Position numbers and translations under genes: made by a program. A stretch of DNA of 64,000 bases from Peristeroidobacter agariperforans (GTDB lineage Bacteria > Pseudomonadota > Gammaproteobacteria > Steroidobacterales > Steroidobacteraceae): assembly GCF_004138335.1 (NCBI RefSeq), contig NZ_RYFW01000001.1, forward strand, positions 124,001 through 188,000, written 5' to 3'. Numbering within the stretch: position 1 is the first letter of the stretch; every line of letters begins with the position of its first letter. The notes under the pieces were generated by a model. It was not told the origin of the DNA. It was given only the letters and a program-made list of their open reading frames with translations, and did no database searches. This document shows positions 8,841-18,478 of the stretch, in pieces.

Positions 8841-10466
8841 TCAGGCAAGTTTCTCGCCGAGCACGAGAGCCACAGCGCGCTCGGCGATCATGATCGTCGG
8901 GCCGTTGGTGTTGCACGAAGGCAGACTCGGCATAACGGCAGCATCGATCACCCGCAGTTGCCGAATGTTCTTCACGCGCAACTCGGGATCTACGACCGAG
9001 CCCGGATCGGTGACATCGCCCATCCGGCACGTGCCGATGGGGTGGTACATCGCGAACGCGCCGGCACGCACGTAAGCCTCCCACTGCTCGTCGGTGCTCA
9101 CCGCCTCACCGGGCAAATATTCCTTTCGAACGTGGTCACGCAGCGCCGGCGAGCTGAATATATTACGCATCACCCGCGCGCCATCGATCAGGGCTCGAAC
9201 GTCAGCTTCAGCACCTACCAATGAATGCTTGATGAGCGGCGCATCCTGCGGGTTCGGAGAGCGCAGATCGATCGAGCCGCGTGACCCGGGACGGGTGACA
9301 TTCACTGCCAGACTTACACGGTTGGCCTCGGCAAGCAGCACTTTGTCTGGCGTGACCTCGTACCCCAGCGGCTGGAAGTGAATCTGCGCGTCGAACGCCG
9401 GCAGATCGGGCCGCGTGCGAAAGAACGCCCCGACGTGAGAAATCGGTGAGGTGCCTGGCCCTCGACGCAGCAGCGCGAACTGCAAAGCCCGCATCGCGAA
9501 GCGCCATCGGGAATGCGCATCGACATTCATCGTGCGCATGTTGACGTCGTAACTCAGAATGATGCCCGGATGCTCCTGAAGATTGCGCCCCACACCCGGC
9601 AGGTCGTTCACACATTCGATGCCATGACGTTCCAGCTGCGCGCGCGGCCCGATGCCGGACAGCATCAGAATTTTCGGCGAACCGATGGTTCCCGCGGCGA
9701 GCAGCACTTCACGGCGGGCACGCGCCAGCTTGGCGACACCGTAGTGACTGAACTCCACCGCCTCAGCAACACCATTGCGCACTCGAATGCGAGAGACGAA
9801 CGCGCGCTTCATCAACTTCAGCTTGGCATGGCCGGAGATCGGGCGCAGATACCCGCGCGCAGCGCTACAGCGCAGCCCGCCCCATTGAGTTGCCTGATAG
9901 TAACCGACGCCTTCCTGAGTGGCACCGTTGAAGTCGTCGTTTCGCGGAATGCCGGCGGCAAGGCAGGCCTCGATGAACAAACGATTGAAAGGATGGCTGA
10001 CGCGAAGATTCGCGACGCCCAGCGGCCCCTTGTCGGAGTGAAATTTGCTGGCGCCGTTCTCGTTGCGCTCGGCGCGCAGGAAGTACGGCAGCACTTCGGG
10101 AAAGCTCCAGCCTCTGGCGCCTTGCTGGACCCAGCGATCGTAGTCGGCCGGGTTGCCGCGCAAGTAAAGCATTCCGTTGATGGAGCCGCCGCCCCCGAGC
10201 ACCTTGCCCGAGGGCCAGTTGTCGATGCGGCCATTGCGCGAGGGGTCGGGCTCGACCTCGTATTTCCAGTCGTACTGAGGATTGCCGACCAGTCGGGCCG
10301 AGCCCGCGGGCACATACACCGCAGCGCTCCGATCGTCGCCACCCGCTTCGAGCAGAATGACGCTGCAGCCTGCATCGATGAGCCGACGCGCGGCGACGCA
10401 CCCCGCCGAGCCGGCGCCAGCGACAACGTAATCTGCTTCCAATGTCTCGGTGGGATCGTGGTTCAC
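8841..10466 (-). CDS. GMC-family FAD oxidoreductase (choline/alcohol dehydrogenase type)
   Basis: Flavin-dependent oxidoreductase that oxidises an alcohol, 541 residues. The FAD dinucleotide motif GAGSAG is at residues 17–22. GMC signature 1 lies in GGGSINGMLYLRGN, signature 2 in GTIGSPKILMLSGIG, and the active-site His in YHPIGTCRMG near the C-terminus. I place the start at GTG 10466–10464, one base past the TonB-receptor stop; a longer frame starting at 10529 would overlap that gene. It is the last gene of an MFS–receptor–GMC run and should act on the imported substrate. Related enzymes act on choline, long-chain or terpenoid alcohols; the substrate here cannot be read from sequence. Confidence 0.9.
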   Translation of the reverse strand: MNHDPTETLEADYVVAGAGSAGCVAARRLIDAGCSVILLEAGGDDRSAAVYVPAGSARLVGNPQYDWKYEVEPDPSRNGRIDNWPSGKVLGGGGSINGMLYLRGNPADYDRWVQQGARGWSFPEVLPYFLRAERNENGASKFHSDKGPLGVANLRVSHPFNRLFIEACLAAGIPRNDDFNGATQEGVGYYQATQWGGLRCSAARGYLRPISGHAKLKLMKRAFVSRIRVRNGVAEAVEFSHYGVAKLARARREVLLAAGTIGSPKILMLSGIGPRAQLERHGIECVNDLPGVGRNLQEHPGIILSYDVNMRTMNVDAHSRWRFAMRALQFALLRRGPGTSPISHVGAFFRTRPDLPAFDAQIHFQPLGYEVTPDKVLLAEANRVSLAVNVTRPGSRGSIDLRSPNPQDAPLIKHSLVGAEADVRALIDGARVMRNIFSSPALRDHVRKEYLPGEAVSTDEQWEAYVRAGAFAMYHPIGTCRMGDVTDPGSVVDPELRVKNIRQLRVIDAAVMPSLPSCNTNGPTIMIAERAVALVLGEKLA

Positions 10467-10467
10467 G

Positions 10468-12756
10468 TTAGAACGATTTGGTGAACTGGACGCCGTAGCT
10501 GCGCGGCGCGCCGAAGCGAGAGAAAACATCGCCCAGAAAAGGAATGGCGTCGAGACGATACAGTTCGTCCGTCAAATTCTTGCCGAACAACGCGACCTCC
10601 CATTGTGCCTGCCGCGCCTGCAGAGCGACGCGGGCATCGAGCAAACCATACGAATCTTCGAACACCGTGTTCTCGACCAGCCACGGCATCTCGTCCTGCC
10701 ATTGATATTCCACTCGCGCATCGAGCGACAGCTCGCTATTGATCGGCACCGTGTAATCGGCGCCGCCGGTGAACCGAAGCTCCGGCGTGCGCGCCAGACG
10801 ATTGCCCGAGAGATCGTTGCCTGCCGAGTCGATGAAGTCACGATACTCCGAATCCAGATACGAACCGCTCAACCACAACTGCAGCGCCGGTACCGGTCGC
10901 AACTGCAATTCCAGCTCGAGGCCGCTGATCCGCGCCGATGCGGCATTATCGATGATCAACGACAAGCCCGCATCATCGAGCTGCTCCACCTGCAGGTCGT
11001 CGAAGGACGTATGGAACACGGCGACATTGGCGAGCACCCGGCCGTCGGCCCAGCGCGTCTTTGCGCCCGCCTCGTAGGTCCATGCGATTTCCGGATCATA
11101 GGGCAGCAGCGCGGCCGCCTCCGTCCCGGCCTTGCCCTGCCAGCCGCCGCCTTTGAAACCTCTCGCCGCACTGACATACAACAACGTGTCGTCGCTGGCG
11201 CGCCAGTCCAGGCTGGCCTTTGGAGTGAACTCGCTCCAGCTCTTGCTGGTGCGAATACTCCAGAACTGCGCACCGAGCGGCGCCACGCAAAAGATGAAGT
11301 CGGGCTGCGCGCCGAAATCCAAACACTCGGAGCGGTTGCGATAGTCCTTTTCGTCGTATGTGTAACGGCCGCCCAAGGTCAGCGACAAGGAGTCCGCCAC
11401 CGCCCAGCTCAGTTCGCCATACACAGCGGAGCTCTTGGTGATGTTCTCCTGATCGTAGATGAACTCGCCGTCGAGAATGTCGCCGACGCTGCCTGGACCC
11501 AATATCGACAGAAACGTTGTCGCGATGCTGTTGTCGATGACGTCGGTGTCTTCGCGCAGGAAATACAAGCCTGCAACCCAACGTAACGGACCACTGTCGG
11601 CGGGAGAGCTCAGGCGCAAATCCTGAGTGATGCCGACGTACTTCTCGCGCTGACCGTTCGCCGCGTCCGTCAGCGATGGCGGCGAGCCCGTACCGACCAA
11701 TGAATAGCGCCCGTTGAAGTCGCCGTACCGAACGGCGGACAGATACGTCAGCGCATGGCCGCCCCCGAGTCGATAGTCGAAGCGCGCCGTGAGGCCGGCG
11801 GTGTCTTGATCTTCCCACTGAGTCCAGGGCGCATCGCTCTCGCGAACGTTGTCGCTGAGCAGCCCGGATGCCACGACAACACCGAAACCTGGAATCGTTG
11901 GATCGTCGACTGCACGCCGCGATTGTCCGTTGCTCTGGTTGTGACTGAAGTCGGCGACGACGTGAATATCGAGCGCGTCAGTCGGACGAAACAACAGCGA
12001 GCCGCGCACCGCGTAGTTGTCTTGATCGTCGAGCCGCTCATCGAGCAGGGTGTTTTGGGAATAGCCATCGTGCTTGCGATAGTAGACGGCCGCCCGCGCA
12101 GCGACGGAATTAGTCAAAGCGCCGGTGACATAGGCCGAACCTTCCCACATGTCGCGCCCGCCAAAGACGTCGAACTGTCCGTATGAAACGGCCACGCGTC
12201 CCGATCTTTCATCGCTCGGCCGAGCTGTGATCAGGTTCACTGCCCCGCCGACCACGTTCTTTCCATACAGCGTGCCTTGTGGACCACGCACGACTTCGAC
12301 GCGTTCCAGATCGAACAGCGGCGGCGTCGCCGTACCGCGGCGCCCGACATAAACCTCATCGATGAACAACCCCACCGAAGGCTCGGCTGCCGATCCGGTC
12401 AAGCGCAACGTGCCGATGCCGCGAATCACGACTTCCTGTTGATTCCCGATCTGCTGCCCGAACGTGAAGCTGGGCGTGCGGGTTGCGACCTCGGACAAGT
12501 CCGTGATGCCGGCCTTGCGCAGATCTTCATCGGACAACACGCTCACCGCGACCGGCACGTCTTGCAGGCGCTCATCGCCGCGTCGGCGAGCGCTTACCAA
12601 CACTTCTTCAATTTGGTCGGTGTCGACCGCCGTCGGGGTTGACGCATTGTCGGCGGCGGACACGTCCGCGGCGCCGAGCATACAAAGCATGGGCAGCGCA
12701 ACAGCGGCGAGGGGATCTAACAAATCGCTCCTGTCATCCCCAGTCTTGCTGCTCAT
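10468..12756 (-). CDS. TonB-dependent outer-membrane receptor
   Basis: Outer-membrane beta-barrel transporter powered by TonB, 762 residues from the chosen start. I choose the ATG at 12756 (starting MSSKTGDD) because AAAGGAG stands 5 bases upstream and a signal peptide follows (…MLGAADVSA). After it come a TonB-box-like IEEVLVSARRR, a plug domain (DVPVAVSVLSDEDL…) and the barrel, ending in a terminal Phe (QFTKSF). The stop is one base from the GMC start, so the two are co-transcribed. Lack of iron genes nearby, together with the oxidoreductase, MFS and esterase context, argues for import of an organic carbon compound rather than a siderophore. Confidence 0.92.
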   Translation of the reverse strand: MSSKTGDDRSDLLDPLAAVALPMLCMLGAADVSAADNASTPTAVDTDQIEEVLVSARRRGDERLQDVPVAVSVLSDEDLRKAGITDLSEVATRTPSFTFGQQIGNQQEVVIRGIGTLRLTGSAAEPSVGLFIDEVYVGRRGTATPPLFDLERVEVVRGPQGTLYGKNVVGGAVNLITARPSDERSGRVAVSYGQFDVFGGRDMWEGSAYVTGALTNSVAARAAVYYRKHDGYSQNTLLDERLDDQDNYAVRGSLLFRPTDALDIHVVADFSHNQSNGQSRRAVDDPTIPGFGVVVASGLLSDNVRESDAPWTQWEDQDTAGLTARFDYRLGGGHALTYLSAVRYGDFNGRYSLVGTGSPPSLTDAANGQREKYVGITQDLRLSSPADSGPLRWVAGLYFLREDTDVIDNSIATTFLSILGPGSVGDILDGEFIYDQENITKSSAVYGELSWAVADSLSLTLGGRYTYDEKDYRNRSECLDFGAQPDFIFCVAPLGAQFWSIRTSKSWSEFTPKASLDWRASDDTLLYVSAARGFKGGGWQGKAGTEAAALLPYDPEIAWTYEAGAKTRWADGRVLANVAVFHTSFDDLQVEQLDDAGLSLIIDNAASARISGLELELQLRPVPALQLWLSGSYLDSEYRDFIDSAGNDLSGNRLARTPELRFTGGADYTVPINSELSLDARVEYQWQDEMPWLVENTVFEDSYGLLDARVALQARQAQWEVALFGKNLTDELYRLDAIPFLGDVFSRFGAPRSYGVQFTKSF

Positions 12757-12848
12757 GTGAACTCCTTTCGACATCCCGCTACGGACAGGCCGCGATGATC
12801 GCAGGCGAATGCGACATCGTCCGTTGGGTGTTTCCCGGATGGGCAACA

Positions 12849-14144
12849 CTACTCGTGCCAATCGTCGCGGACGCTGCGGGCTGCCAGCAGGTATCCGATG
12901 ATAGCGGGAATATTTGCAAGCAGCACGGCCAGCAAACCATAGCGCAACGATACATGCGGCTGCGCAGCCGCGAACGCATCGCTTACGACGCCGACCAGCA
13001 ATGCGCCGCCGCCGATGCCGAGCAGATTGCTGACAAACAAAGTCAACGCCACACCCGTGGCACGCAGCGTCACGCCAGCGACGCCATGCGTTGCTGCGAG
13101 CGCAGGCCCAACATAGACCATGCTGAGGAACGCAGCGGGAGCAAGCAGCAGCAGACTAGTGAAGCTCGAAGGACTGAGCACGGCGAATGCATACAACGGC
13201 GTGGAGATAGTCGCCGCGATCGCGGGCATCCATAGCAACCAACGGCGCTCATTACGAGACAAACGAGCGGCGACAGCGCCGCCGACGACTGCACCGATTC
13301 CCGCGACCAGCCCATTGATCACAGCCAGCGTGGCGCCGGCCGTGGACGCGCCCATGCCGTGCACTCGCATGAAGAACGCCGGCGACCAGGTGGCGACGCC
13401 ATACGTCACCATGGACTGGAGCCCACCAGCCAGCGCGATGAACATGAGCGTGCGCCGAGCTAACAAGTGCCCAAGGTCCGACCAGAAATGCTTGGGCGCG
13501 GGTTTCGCGCATGTCACATGCCCCGGCAACGACATGCCGCGGGTCGGCTCCCTTAATGTGAGCAACACAATCAACGCAACCGCGATCCCCGGCAGACCGA
13601 TGAGAACCAGCGCCGAGCGCCAGCCAACCGATTCTGCGAGCCAGCCGCCGCCCAGCAATCCCAGGAACACGCCGACGGACGCGCCCGCCGAATAGACGGA
13701 CAACGCAAGTGGCCGGTCGGCGGGGCGATAGTAATCGGACAGAATCGAATGCGACGGCGCGACGCAACCCGCTTCTCCGATCGCCACACCCATACGTGCG
13801 ATCAGCAACTGCGCAAAGTTCGTGGCGGCTCCACATAGAGCGGTCATCGAGGACCAGATGACCATGCAGACAGCAATCAAATTGCGTCGTGACTTCAAGT
13901 CCGCCAGCCGCGCGACCGGCACACCCGCAGTCACATACAACAATGCGAAGGCCAATCCGGACAGCAGGCCCAACTGCGTATCGGTCAGCTGCAGATCGCG
14001 CTTGATGGGCTCGATCAGCACCGACAGCACCTGCCGATCGATGAAGTTGACGACGAACACCAGCGTCAACAATGCCAGCACGTAGCCACGATAACTTTTG
14101 GAAACACTGTCGAAGCTGGCGATCGGCGCGGACGTCACTTTCAC
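12849..14144 (-). CDS. MFS transporter, spinster-like
   Basis: Inner-membrane major facilitator with about 12 predicted membrane segments in 431 residues. The N-terminus (VNFIDRQVLSVLIEPIKRDL) and the loop after helix 2 (ARLADLKSRRN) are typical of spinster-type carriers, which move lipids, organic acids or aromatic compounds. It lies 92 bases upstream of the TonB receptor on the same strand, suggesting stepwise uptake across both membranes. The substrate is unknown. Confidence 0.9.
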   Translation of the reverse strand: MKVTSAPIASFDSVSKSYRGYVLALLTLVFVVNFIDRQVLSVLIEPIKRDLQLTDTQLGLLSGLAFALLYVTAGVPVARLADLKSRRNLIAVCMVIWSSMTALCGAATNFAQLLIARMGVAIGEAGCVAPSHSILSDYYRPADRPLALSVYSAGASVGVFLGLLGGGWLAESVGWRSALVLIGLPGIAVALIVLLTLREPTRGMSLPGHVTCAKPAPKHFWSDLGHLLARRTLMFIALAGGLQSMVTYGVATWSPAFFMRVHGMGASTAGATLAVINGLVAGIGAVVGGAVAARLSRNERRWLLWMPAIAATISTPLYAFAVLSPSSFTSLLLLAPAAFLSMVYVGPALAATHGVAGVTLRATGVALTLFVSNLLGIGGGALLVGVVSDAFAAAQPHVSLRYGLLAVLLANIPAIIGYLLAARSVRDDWHE

Positions 14145-14243
14145 AAACGGCCCTCGGATCCTTGCGAAGGAGGCCCGCTATGATGATCGAGAATCGGATC
14201 GTTGCCGAGTCCCAGGCCGTTAGGCGGAGGGATGATTCCGGCG

Positions 14244-15128
14244 TCAGGTTTGTTCGCTGATGTAACGCGTCGGCGCGGCGCCGAAGGCTTTGCGGAACAT
14301 GGCGGTGAAGGCGCTCGGACTGTTGTAACCGACATCGAATGCCACCGCTGTCACCGGCTCGCCGGTCGCCAGCCGTGACATCGCTTCCATCAGCCGAACG
14401 TGCTGCCGCCAGGTGGCAAAGCTCATCTGCGTCTCACGACGAAACATTCGCGTGAACGTGCGACGCCCCATGCCGGCGACGCGCGCCCAATCATCCAGCG
14501 TGTCGGCGTGCGCAGGATCTTCGAGAATCGCGCGACACACTTTCAGCAAGCGCTGATCCTGCGGCATCGAGATGTCCAACGGAATGCTCGGCGCGCTCGC
14601 GATCTCATCCAGGATCAATCGCATCACCCGACCGTCGCGGCTTTGTTCGTCGTATTCGATGGGCATGCGGACCGCGGCGATAATCAGTTCACGCAGCAGA
14701 TCGGAAACTTCGAACACGCGACAGGCTTCGGGCAGATCGCCCCGCACGCGCTCGTCGATATAAAGCGTTCGCACCGAGACGTGACCCCGGCACGCCATCT
14801 CATGCGCGACGCCACTGGGAATCCACAGCGCACGCTGTGGCGGCAGGATATAACTGGCGTGATCGGTGGTGACCGAAGCCACACCGGAAATCGAGTACAG
14901 CACCTGCGCGCGCTTGTGCGAATGGCGTGGCTGGACGGTGCCCGACTCGTATTCATCGGCCAGGGCAGCGACTGGACGCGGCACGTCTTGATAGTCGATG
15001 CTTCGCGTGCTGCGAGGGGGTGTGCCCGGCGCGGCGTTATCGGACGCCGACGCACGACTCAGTGCGCTTTTGACAGCGCCGCGACGCTGGCCCGGACGAG
15101 ATGAATGTTGCTGCATCGGCGACGGCAC
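14244..15128 (-). CDS. AraC-family regulator with N-terminal cupin
   Basis: Regulator of up to 294 residues. A cupin ligand-binding half carries HSHKRAQVLY and IPSGVAHEM. A C-terminal double helix-turn-helix follows (DTLDDWARVAGMGRRTFTRMF; VTAVAFDVGYNSPSAF). The start is uncertain: GTG 15128 or ATG 15116 (MQQHSS). It sits upstream of the MFS–receptor–GMC genes on the same strand and is divergent from the esterase, so it is the natural candidate to control both, probably as an activator. Confidence 0.9.
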   Translation of the reverse strand: MPSPMQQHSSRPGQRRGAVKSALSRASASDNAAPGTPPRSTRSIDYQDVPRPVAALADEYESGTVQPRHSHKRAQVLYSISGVASVTTDHASYILPPQRALWIPSGVAHEMACRGHVSVRTLYIDERVRGDLPEACRVFEVSDLLRELIIAAVRMPIEYDEQSRDGRVMRLILDEIASAPSIPLDISMPQDQRLLKVCRAILEDPAHADTLDDWARVAGMGRRTFTRMFRRETQMSFATWRQHVRLMEAMSRLATGEPVTAVAFDVGYNSPSAFTAMFRKAFGAAPTRYISEQT

Positions 15129-15211
15129 ACTAAAGGCGGACTGTTAGCTTGCCCTGCAGTGATACCACAAAATCGGCCGGGCAGACATTGCGCCCGCAGG
15201 GAGCTCGAACT

Positions 15212-16192
15212 TTGATCGATCAGACTTCCGCAGCGATCTCGGCGCACGGCGCCGATCTCGATCCCGACATTCGACAGTTCGTCGCCAGGATGAGCGCGGC
15301 GTTCGCCAGTTATCCAAATTTCAACCACTTACCGTTTCCCGAAATGCGACGCGCCTGCGAACGCGTGCGGGCACCTTGGGCGGCCGGCGGTCCGGCGATG
15401 TCACAGCGAACGGAGCTTACGGTCCGGACACCGGCAGGCGACGTGCGTGTGCGCATCCACAACCCCTCGCCGCGCGCTGAAAAGCCGGCGCTCGTTTATA
15501 TGCACGGCGGCGGCTGGACCACATTCAGCATCGATACTCACGACCGCCTGATGCGCGAATACGCCGCACGCGGCGACATCGTCGTCCTTGGCGTGGACTA
15601 TGCCCTTTCCCCGGAAGTAAAGTTCCCGGTGGCCCAGGAGCAAATTGCCGCCGTCGTTCGCTGGGCTCGCCAGCACAGTGCGGAGTTGGGCATTCATCGC
15701 GATCGGATTGCTCTAGGCGGCGACTCCGCCGGCGGCAATCTCGCGCTCACGACCGGCCTGAGATTGCGCGACGAAGGTGACACCGACGCAGTTCACGCAA
15801 TCGTCACCAACTACGCGGTCACCGACATCTACAGCACGCCGGAAGCACTTCAACGCTACGGCTATGAGGGCTACATGCTCGGCGCCGACGAAATGGTCAA
15901 GTTCTGGGAGAACTATCTGCGCGGCCCGGAAGACGCGAACAATCCGCTGGTGTGCCCCGTGCGTGCGGACTTGCGCGGACTGCCGCCAGTGTTCATGGTC
16001 ATTCCTGAATGTGACATTCTCACCGAACAGAACTGGCGGCTTGCCAAACAACTCGAGCACGCGGGCGTTCGAGTCACTACCTCATTCTATAAAGGCGCGT
16101 CGCACAGCTTTCTCGAAGCCATGTCGATCTCCGCCCTCAGCAACCGCGCGATCGACGACACCGCGCAGTGGCTGCGTGAGACGTTAGGTTAG
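15212..16192 (+). CDS. Alpha/beta hydrolase, HSL-type esterase
   Basis: Carboxylic ester hydrolase of the hormone-sensitive-lipase family, cytoplasmic by sequence, 326 residues. The oxyanion motif HGGGW is at residues 98–102. The nucleophile is S172 in GDSAGG, with the acid D268 (PECDIL) and H298 (GASHSF). I choose TTG 15212 because AGGGAG (15198–15203) precedes it by 8 bases; the frame is open back to TTG 15149, which would add 21 residues. It is divergent from the AraC gene. It may release an alcohol that the GMC enzyme then oxidises. Confidence 0.88.
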   Translation: MIDQTSAAISAHGADLDPDIRQFVARMSAAFASYPNFNHLPFPEMRRACERVRAPWAAGGPAMSQRTELTVRTPAGDVRVRIHNPSPRAEKPALVYMHGGGWTTFSIDTHDRLMREYAARGDIVVLGVDYALSPEVKFPVAQEQIAAVVRWARQHSAELGIHRDRIALGGDSAGGNLALTTGLRLRDEGDTDAVHAIVTNYAVTDIYSTPEALQRYGYEGYMLGADEMVKFWENYLRGPEDANNPLVCPVRADLRGLPPVFMVIPECDILTEQNWRLAKQLEHAGVRVTTSFYKGASHSFLEAMSISALSNRAIDDTAQWLRETLG

Positions 16193-16540
16193 AAATCAAG
16201 CGATGCCGATATCACGAAAGTCCGCGGCCCACACGCGCGCCCGCACTGTGACTTCACGCTGATCCCATTTGAGCGCATAGCGAGCGCCCACGTGTCGAGA
16301 CGAGTCCAGAGGGAATCTCGAGCGTGTTGTCGGCACTGGCCGCCTGCGAACTCGTATGGACGACACGACGAGCGATACAACGCCCAGCAGCAGCAAGGCA
16401 GGAGAGGTTGTCACCCGGACATCCTCAATACGGATAAATTCGAAATTATTTCGAATTCTGCCCCGGTCAAGGCGAGTTGTGGGTTGATCGGCGTCAGCCA
16501 GGAACCCTGGCCTGGGATATCAAAAATCCCCGACTGCCGC
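16193..16540. other. Intergenic region between esterase and receiver gene, with a palindrome
   Basis: Convergent genes border this stretch. A minus-strand frame at 16196–16414 (72 codons, hydrophobic N-terminus) is the only candidate ORF and has no recognisable family or ribosome binding site, so I do not call it. A strong 9-base inverted repeat lies at 16437–16457. Confidence 0.45.
16437..16457. promoter_or_regulatory. Perfect 9-bp inverted repeat
   Basis: AATTCGAAA and TTTCGAATT are separated by TTA. It is AT-rich in a GC-rich region. It is not followed by a T-run and so does not look like a terminator; it may be a protein-binding site. No gene start is close, so its target is unclear. Confidence 0.3.
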
Positions 16541-16912
16541 TTATTTGCGCGGAGGCTGCTCCAGCAACTGAGCCACCGTCTTCAATACCGCCATGGCGCG
16601 GAAAGGCTTGCGAAGGAAGCTGTCGTAGTCGGTGCAGGTCTCGCGCACCGACGCCTCCTCCAGGGAGCTCATCATGATGACGGGAACCTTTGCGAAGGTC
16701 GCATTGTTGCGGATCGCAGCCAGCGTCTGCGTGCCGTCCATGATGGGCATCATGTAATCGAGCATGATGAGATCGGGCGTAAGCTCGCTCAGGCGCGCCA
16801 GGGCCTGCTTGCCATTGATCGCCGTACCCACGCGGTAGCCTTCGTCTTCGAGGATGGACTGCAGCACCTCCGCGACGCCGAACTCATCATCGACGACCAG
16901 CACGGTTTGCAT
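16541..16912 (-). CDS. Stand-alone response-regulator receiver protein
   Basis: A 123-residue CheY-like receiver with no output domain. The phosphorylation pocket is complete: D8/D9, the phospho-acceptor D52 (LIMLDYMMP), S82/S83 and K102 (RKPF). It starts 2 bases after the KaiC-like gene ends, so it is in the same operon as that gene and the histidine kinase. It probably passes a phosphoryl signal to a partner protein rather than to DNA. Confidence 0.92.
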   Translation of the reverse strand: MQTVLVVDDEFGVAEVLQSILEDEGYRVGTAINGKQALARLSELTPDLIMLDYMMPIMDGTQTLAAIRNNATFAKVPVIMMSSLEEASVRETCTDYDSFLRKPFRAMAVLKTVAQLLEQPPRK

Positions 16913-16914
16913 GC

Positions 16915-18447
16915 CTATGCCTTGCCGCGACGTCGAGCGGCAGCGCGTCGTCCTTTAGCTGGCTTTTTTGCGCGGGCAGGTGCGGCGGCAGTGTTCGGCC
17001 GTTCAGTGCTGTAGCCGGACAACACGCCCTCGGCGGTCTTGAAGCTATCGACGAAACGCAGGCCCTGCGCTCCGATCTCGAACTCGCGCAGCTTGGGATC
17101 GAAGCCGCCGCCACGGACCTTCATGATCGAGATCAGGCGGCGCAGCTGCCCCTGATACTCCGAATAGCGCAGCAGGATCATGTTCTCGGTCACTGCGGAA
17201 ATGCCGGTGGCGGGGACCTGCAATTCCGGGCCGATCAGATTGGGAGTCTCCATCGCGCAGACGACAGTAACACCCAGGCTGCGCAGCTCATTGGTCAGCG
17301 CCGCGAAGAACGGACTGAGCCGGTCGGACGTCTCGGCGGTGCCGGCGAATCCGCCCCAACCATCGATGAACAGGCGCTTGACCTTGCGACGGCGGACCGC
17401 CTCGATCAGCTCGTTGCCCAGGCTGTCGAGAATGCGCTCGAACGGCGGCCGCCAGCTGATTTCGAGATGTCCGGCCGCGACCTTCGACTTCAGGTCGATC
17501 CCGATGGCTTGCGCATTGGCGATGAGCCGGTCCGGCGCTTCATAGAAGCCGAAGTGCAGGCCCGGCTCTGCCTTGCTCGAGCACTGTAGGAATGCGGTGC
17601 CCAGCGTGGTCTTGCCGGCGCCCGACGGCCCGAGCAACAGCGTCGAGGAGTCGGCGATCAAGCCGCCGCCTGTCATGGCATCCAACTGCGTGATGCCGGT
17701 GGAAATCCTGCCGGCGTTGGCAATGCCTGCGTTACGTAGGAAACGAGACTCGGGCCGCGGGTGCACGACCAGGCCGTCGTCAGTGATCTGAAATGGGTGC
17801 CGGCCGCGCAGGCTCGCCGAGCCACGGAACTTGCGCACCTCCAACTCGCGCTGGCGGCGCTTGCCGTAAGGAACGTCTTCGAGAGTGACCAGGCCATCCA
17901 CCATGGTGTGTTCCGGGTGGTACTCACCCCTGCGGCCGTTCGTCAGGAGCAGCGTGCAACAGCCCGCAGCGGCGGCGTGTGCCTGCAACTCATGAATGAA
18001 CTTCCGGAACTCCCGATCCGAGGTGCTGGTTTCCTCGACCGCGATCAACCCGTCGAGAATCAGGATGCTGGCGTCGTGCGCCCGCATTTCCCGGCGCAGC
18101 AGATCCATCATTCCCTTCAGTCCGTTCTCCTCCAGCACGCGAAACGCGCTGATGTAGTACACGTACTTCGGGATCAGGCGTGCATCGTAAAAGCCCATTT
18201 GCTCCAAATGCTGGAGCATGCGTGCATGATTTTCCGCAAGCAGCGTGACGAACAGTGCGCGCTTGCCCTGGCGGGCCTGATGAAAGCAGATCTGATTGGC
18301 GAGGATCGTCTTGCCGGCGCCCGGGGTGCCGCGGACGATATAAACCGCGCCTTCGAAGAAGCCGCCCTTGAGCACATCGTCCAGCCCCGGTACGCCGGTG
18401 GCGACTCGCTCCAGCCCCGGTTCGCTACTGAGTTCGTTATTGTTCAC
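16915..18447 (-). CDS. KaiC-like double RecA-fold ATPase
   Basis: A 510-residue protein with two KaiC/RecA domains. Walker A1 (GTPGAGKT) is near residue 40 and Walker A2 (GPSGAGKT) near residue 273. The C-terminal part shows the KaiC-type stretch LLRYSEYQGQLRRLISIMKVRG. Where cyanobacterial KaiC has the Ser/Thr phosphorylation pair, this protein reads GISAVTEN, so Ser seems kept and Thr replaced by Ala (alignment by eye). The tail is basic and Ala/Lys/Arg-rich. The start is GTG. No kaiA or kaiB is nearby. Family members outside cyanobacteria act as ATPase switches in signalling; a clock role is not implied. It lies between a kinase gene and a receiver gene on the same strand. Confidence 0.88.
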   Translation of the reverse strand: MNNNELSSEPGLERVATGVPGLDDVLKGGFFEGAVYIVRGTPGAGKTILANQICFHQARQGKRALFVTLLAENHARMLQHLEQMGFYDARLIPKYVYYISAFRVLEENGLKGMMDLLRREMRAHDASILILDGLIAVEETSTSDREFRKFIHELQAHAAAAGCCTLLLTNGRRGEYHPEHTMVDGLVTLEDVPYGKRRQRELEVRKFRGSASLRGRHPFQITDDGLVVHPRPESRFLRNAGIANAGRISTGITQLDAMTGGGLIADSSTLLLGPSGAGKTTLGTAFLQCSSKAEPGLHFGFYEAPDRLIANAQAIGIDLKSKVAAGHLEISWRPPFERILDSLGNELIEAVRRRKVKRLFIDGWGGFAGTAETSDRLSPFFAALTNELRSLGVTVVCAMETPNLIGPELQVPATGISAVTENMILLRYSEYQGQLRRLISIMKVRGGGFDPKLREFEIGAQGLRFVDSFKTAEGVLSGYSTERPNTAAAPARAKKPAKGRRAAARRRGKA

Positions 18448-18478
18448 GTGACCGTGGGCCCCTTATCCAACCGTATCC

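Noticed and set aside
16196-16414. 72-codon minus-strand ORF with hydrophobic N-terminus
   Set aside because: No ribosome binding site, no recognisable family, and it sits in an intergenic gap; not enough to call.
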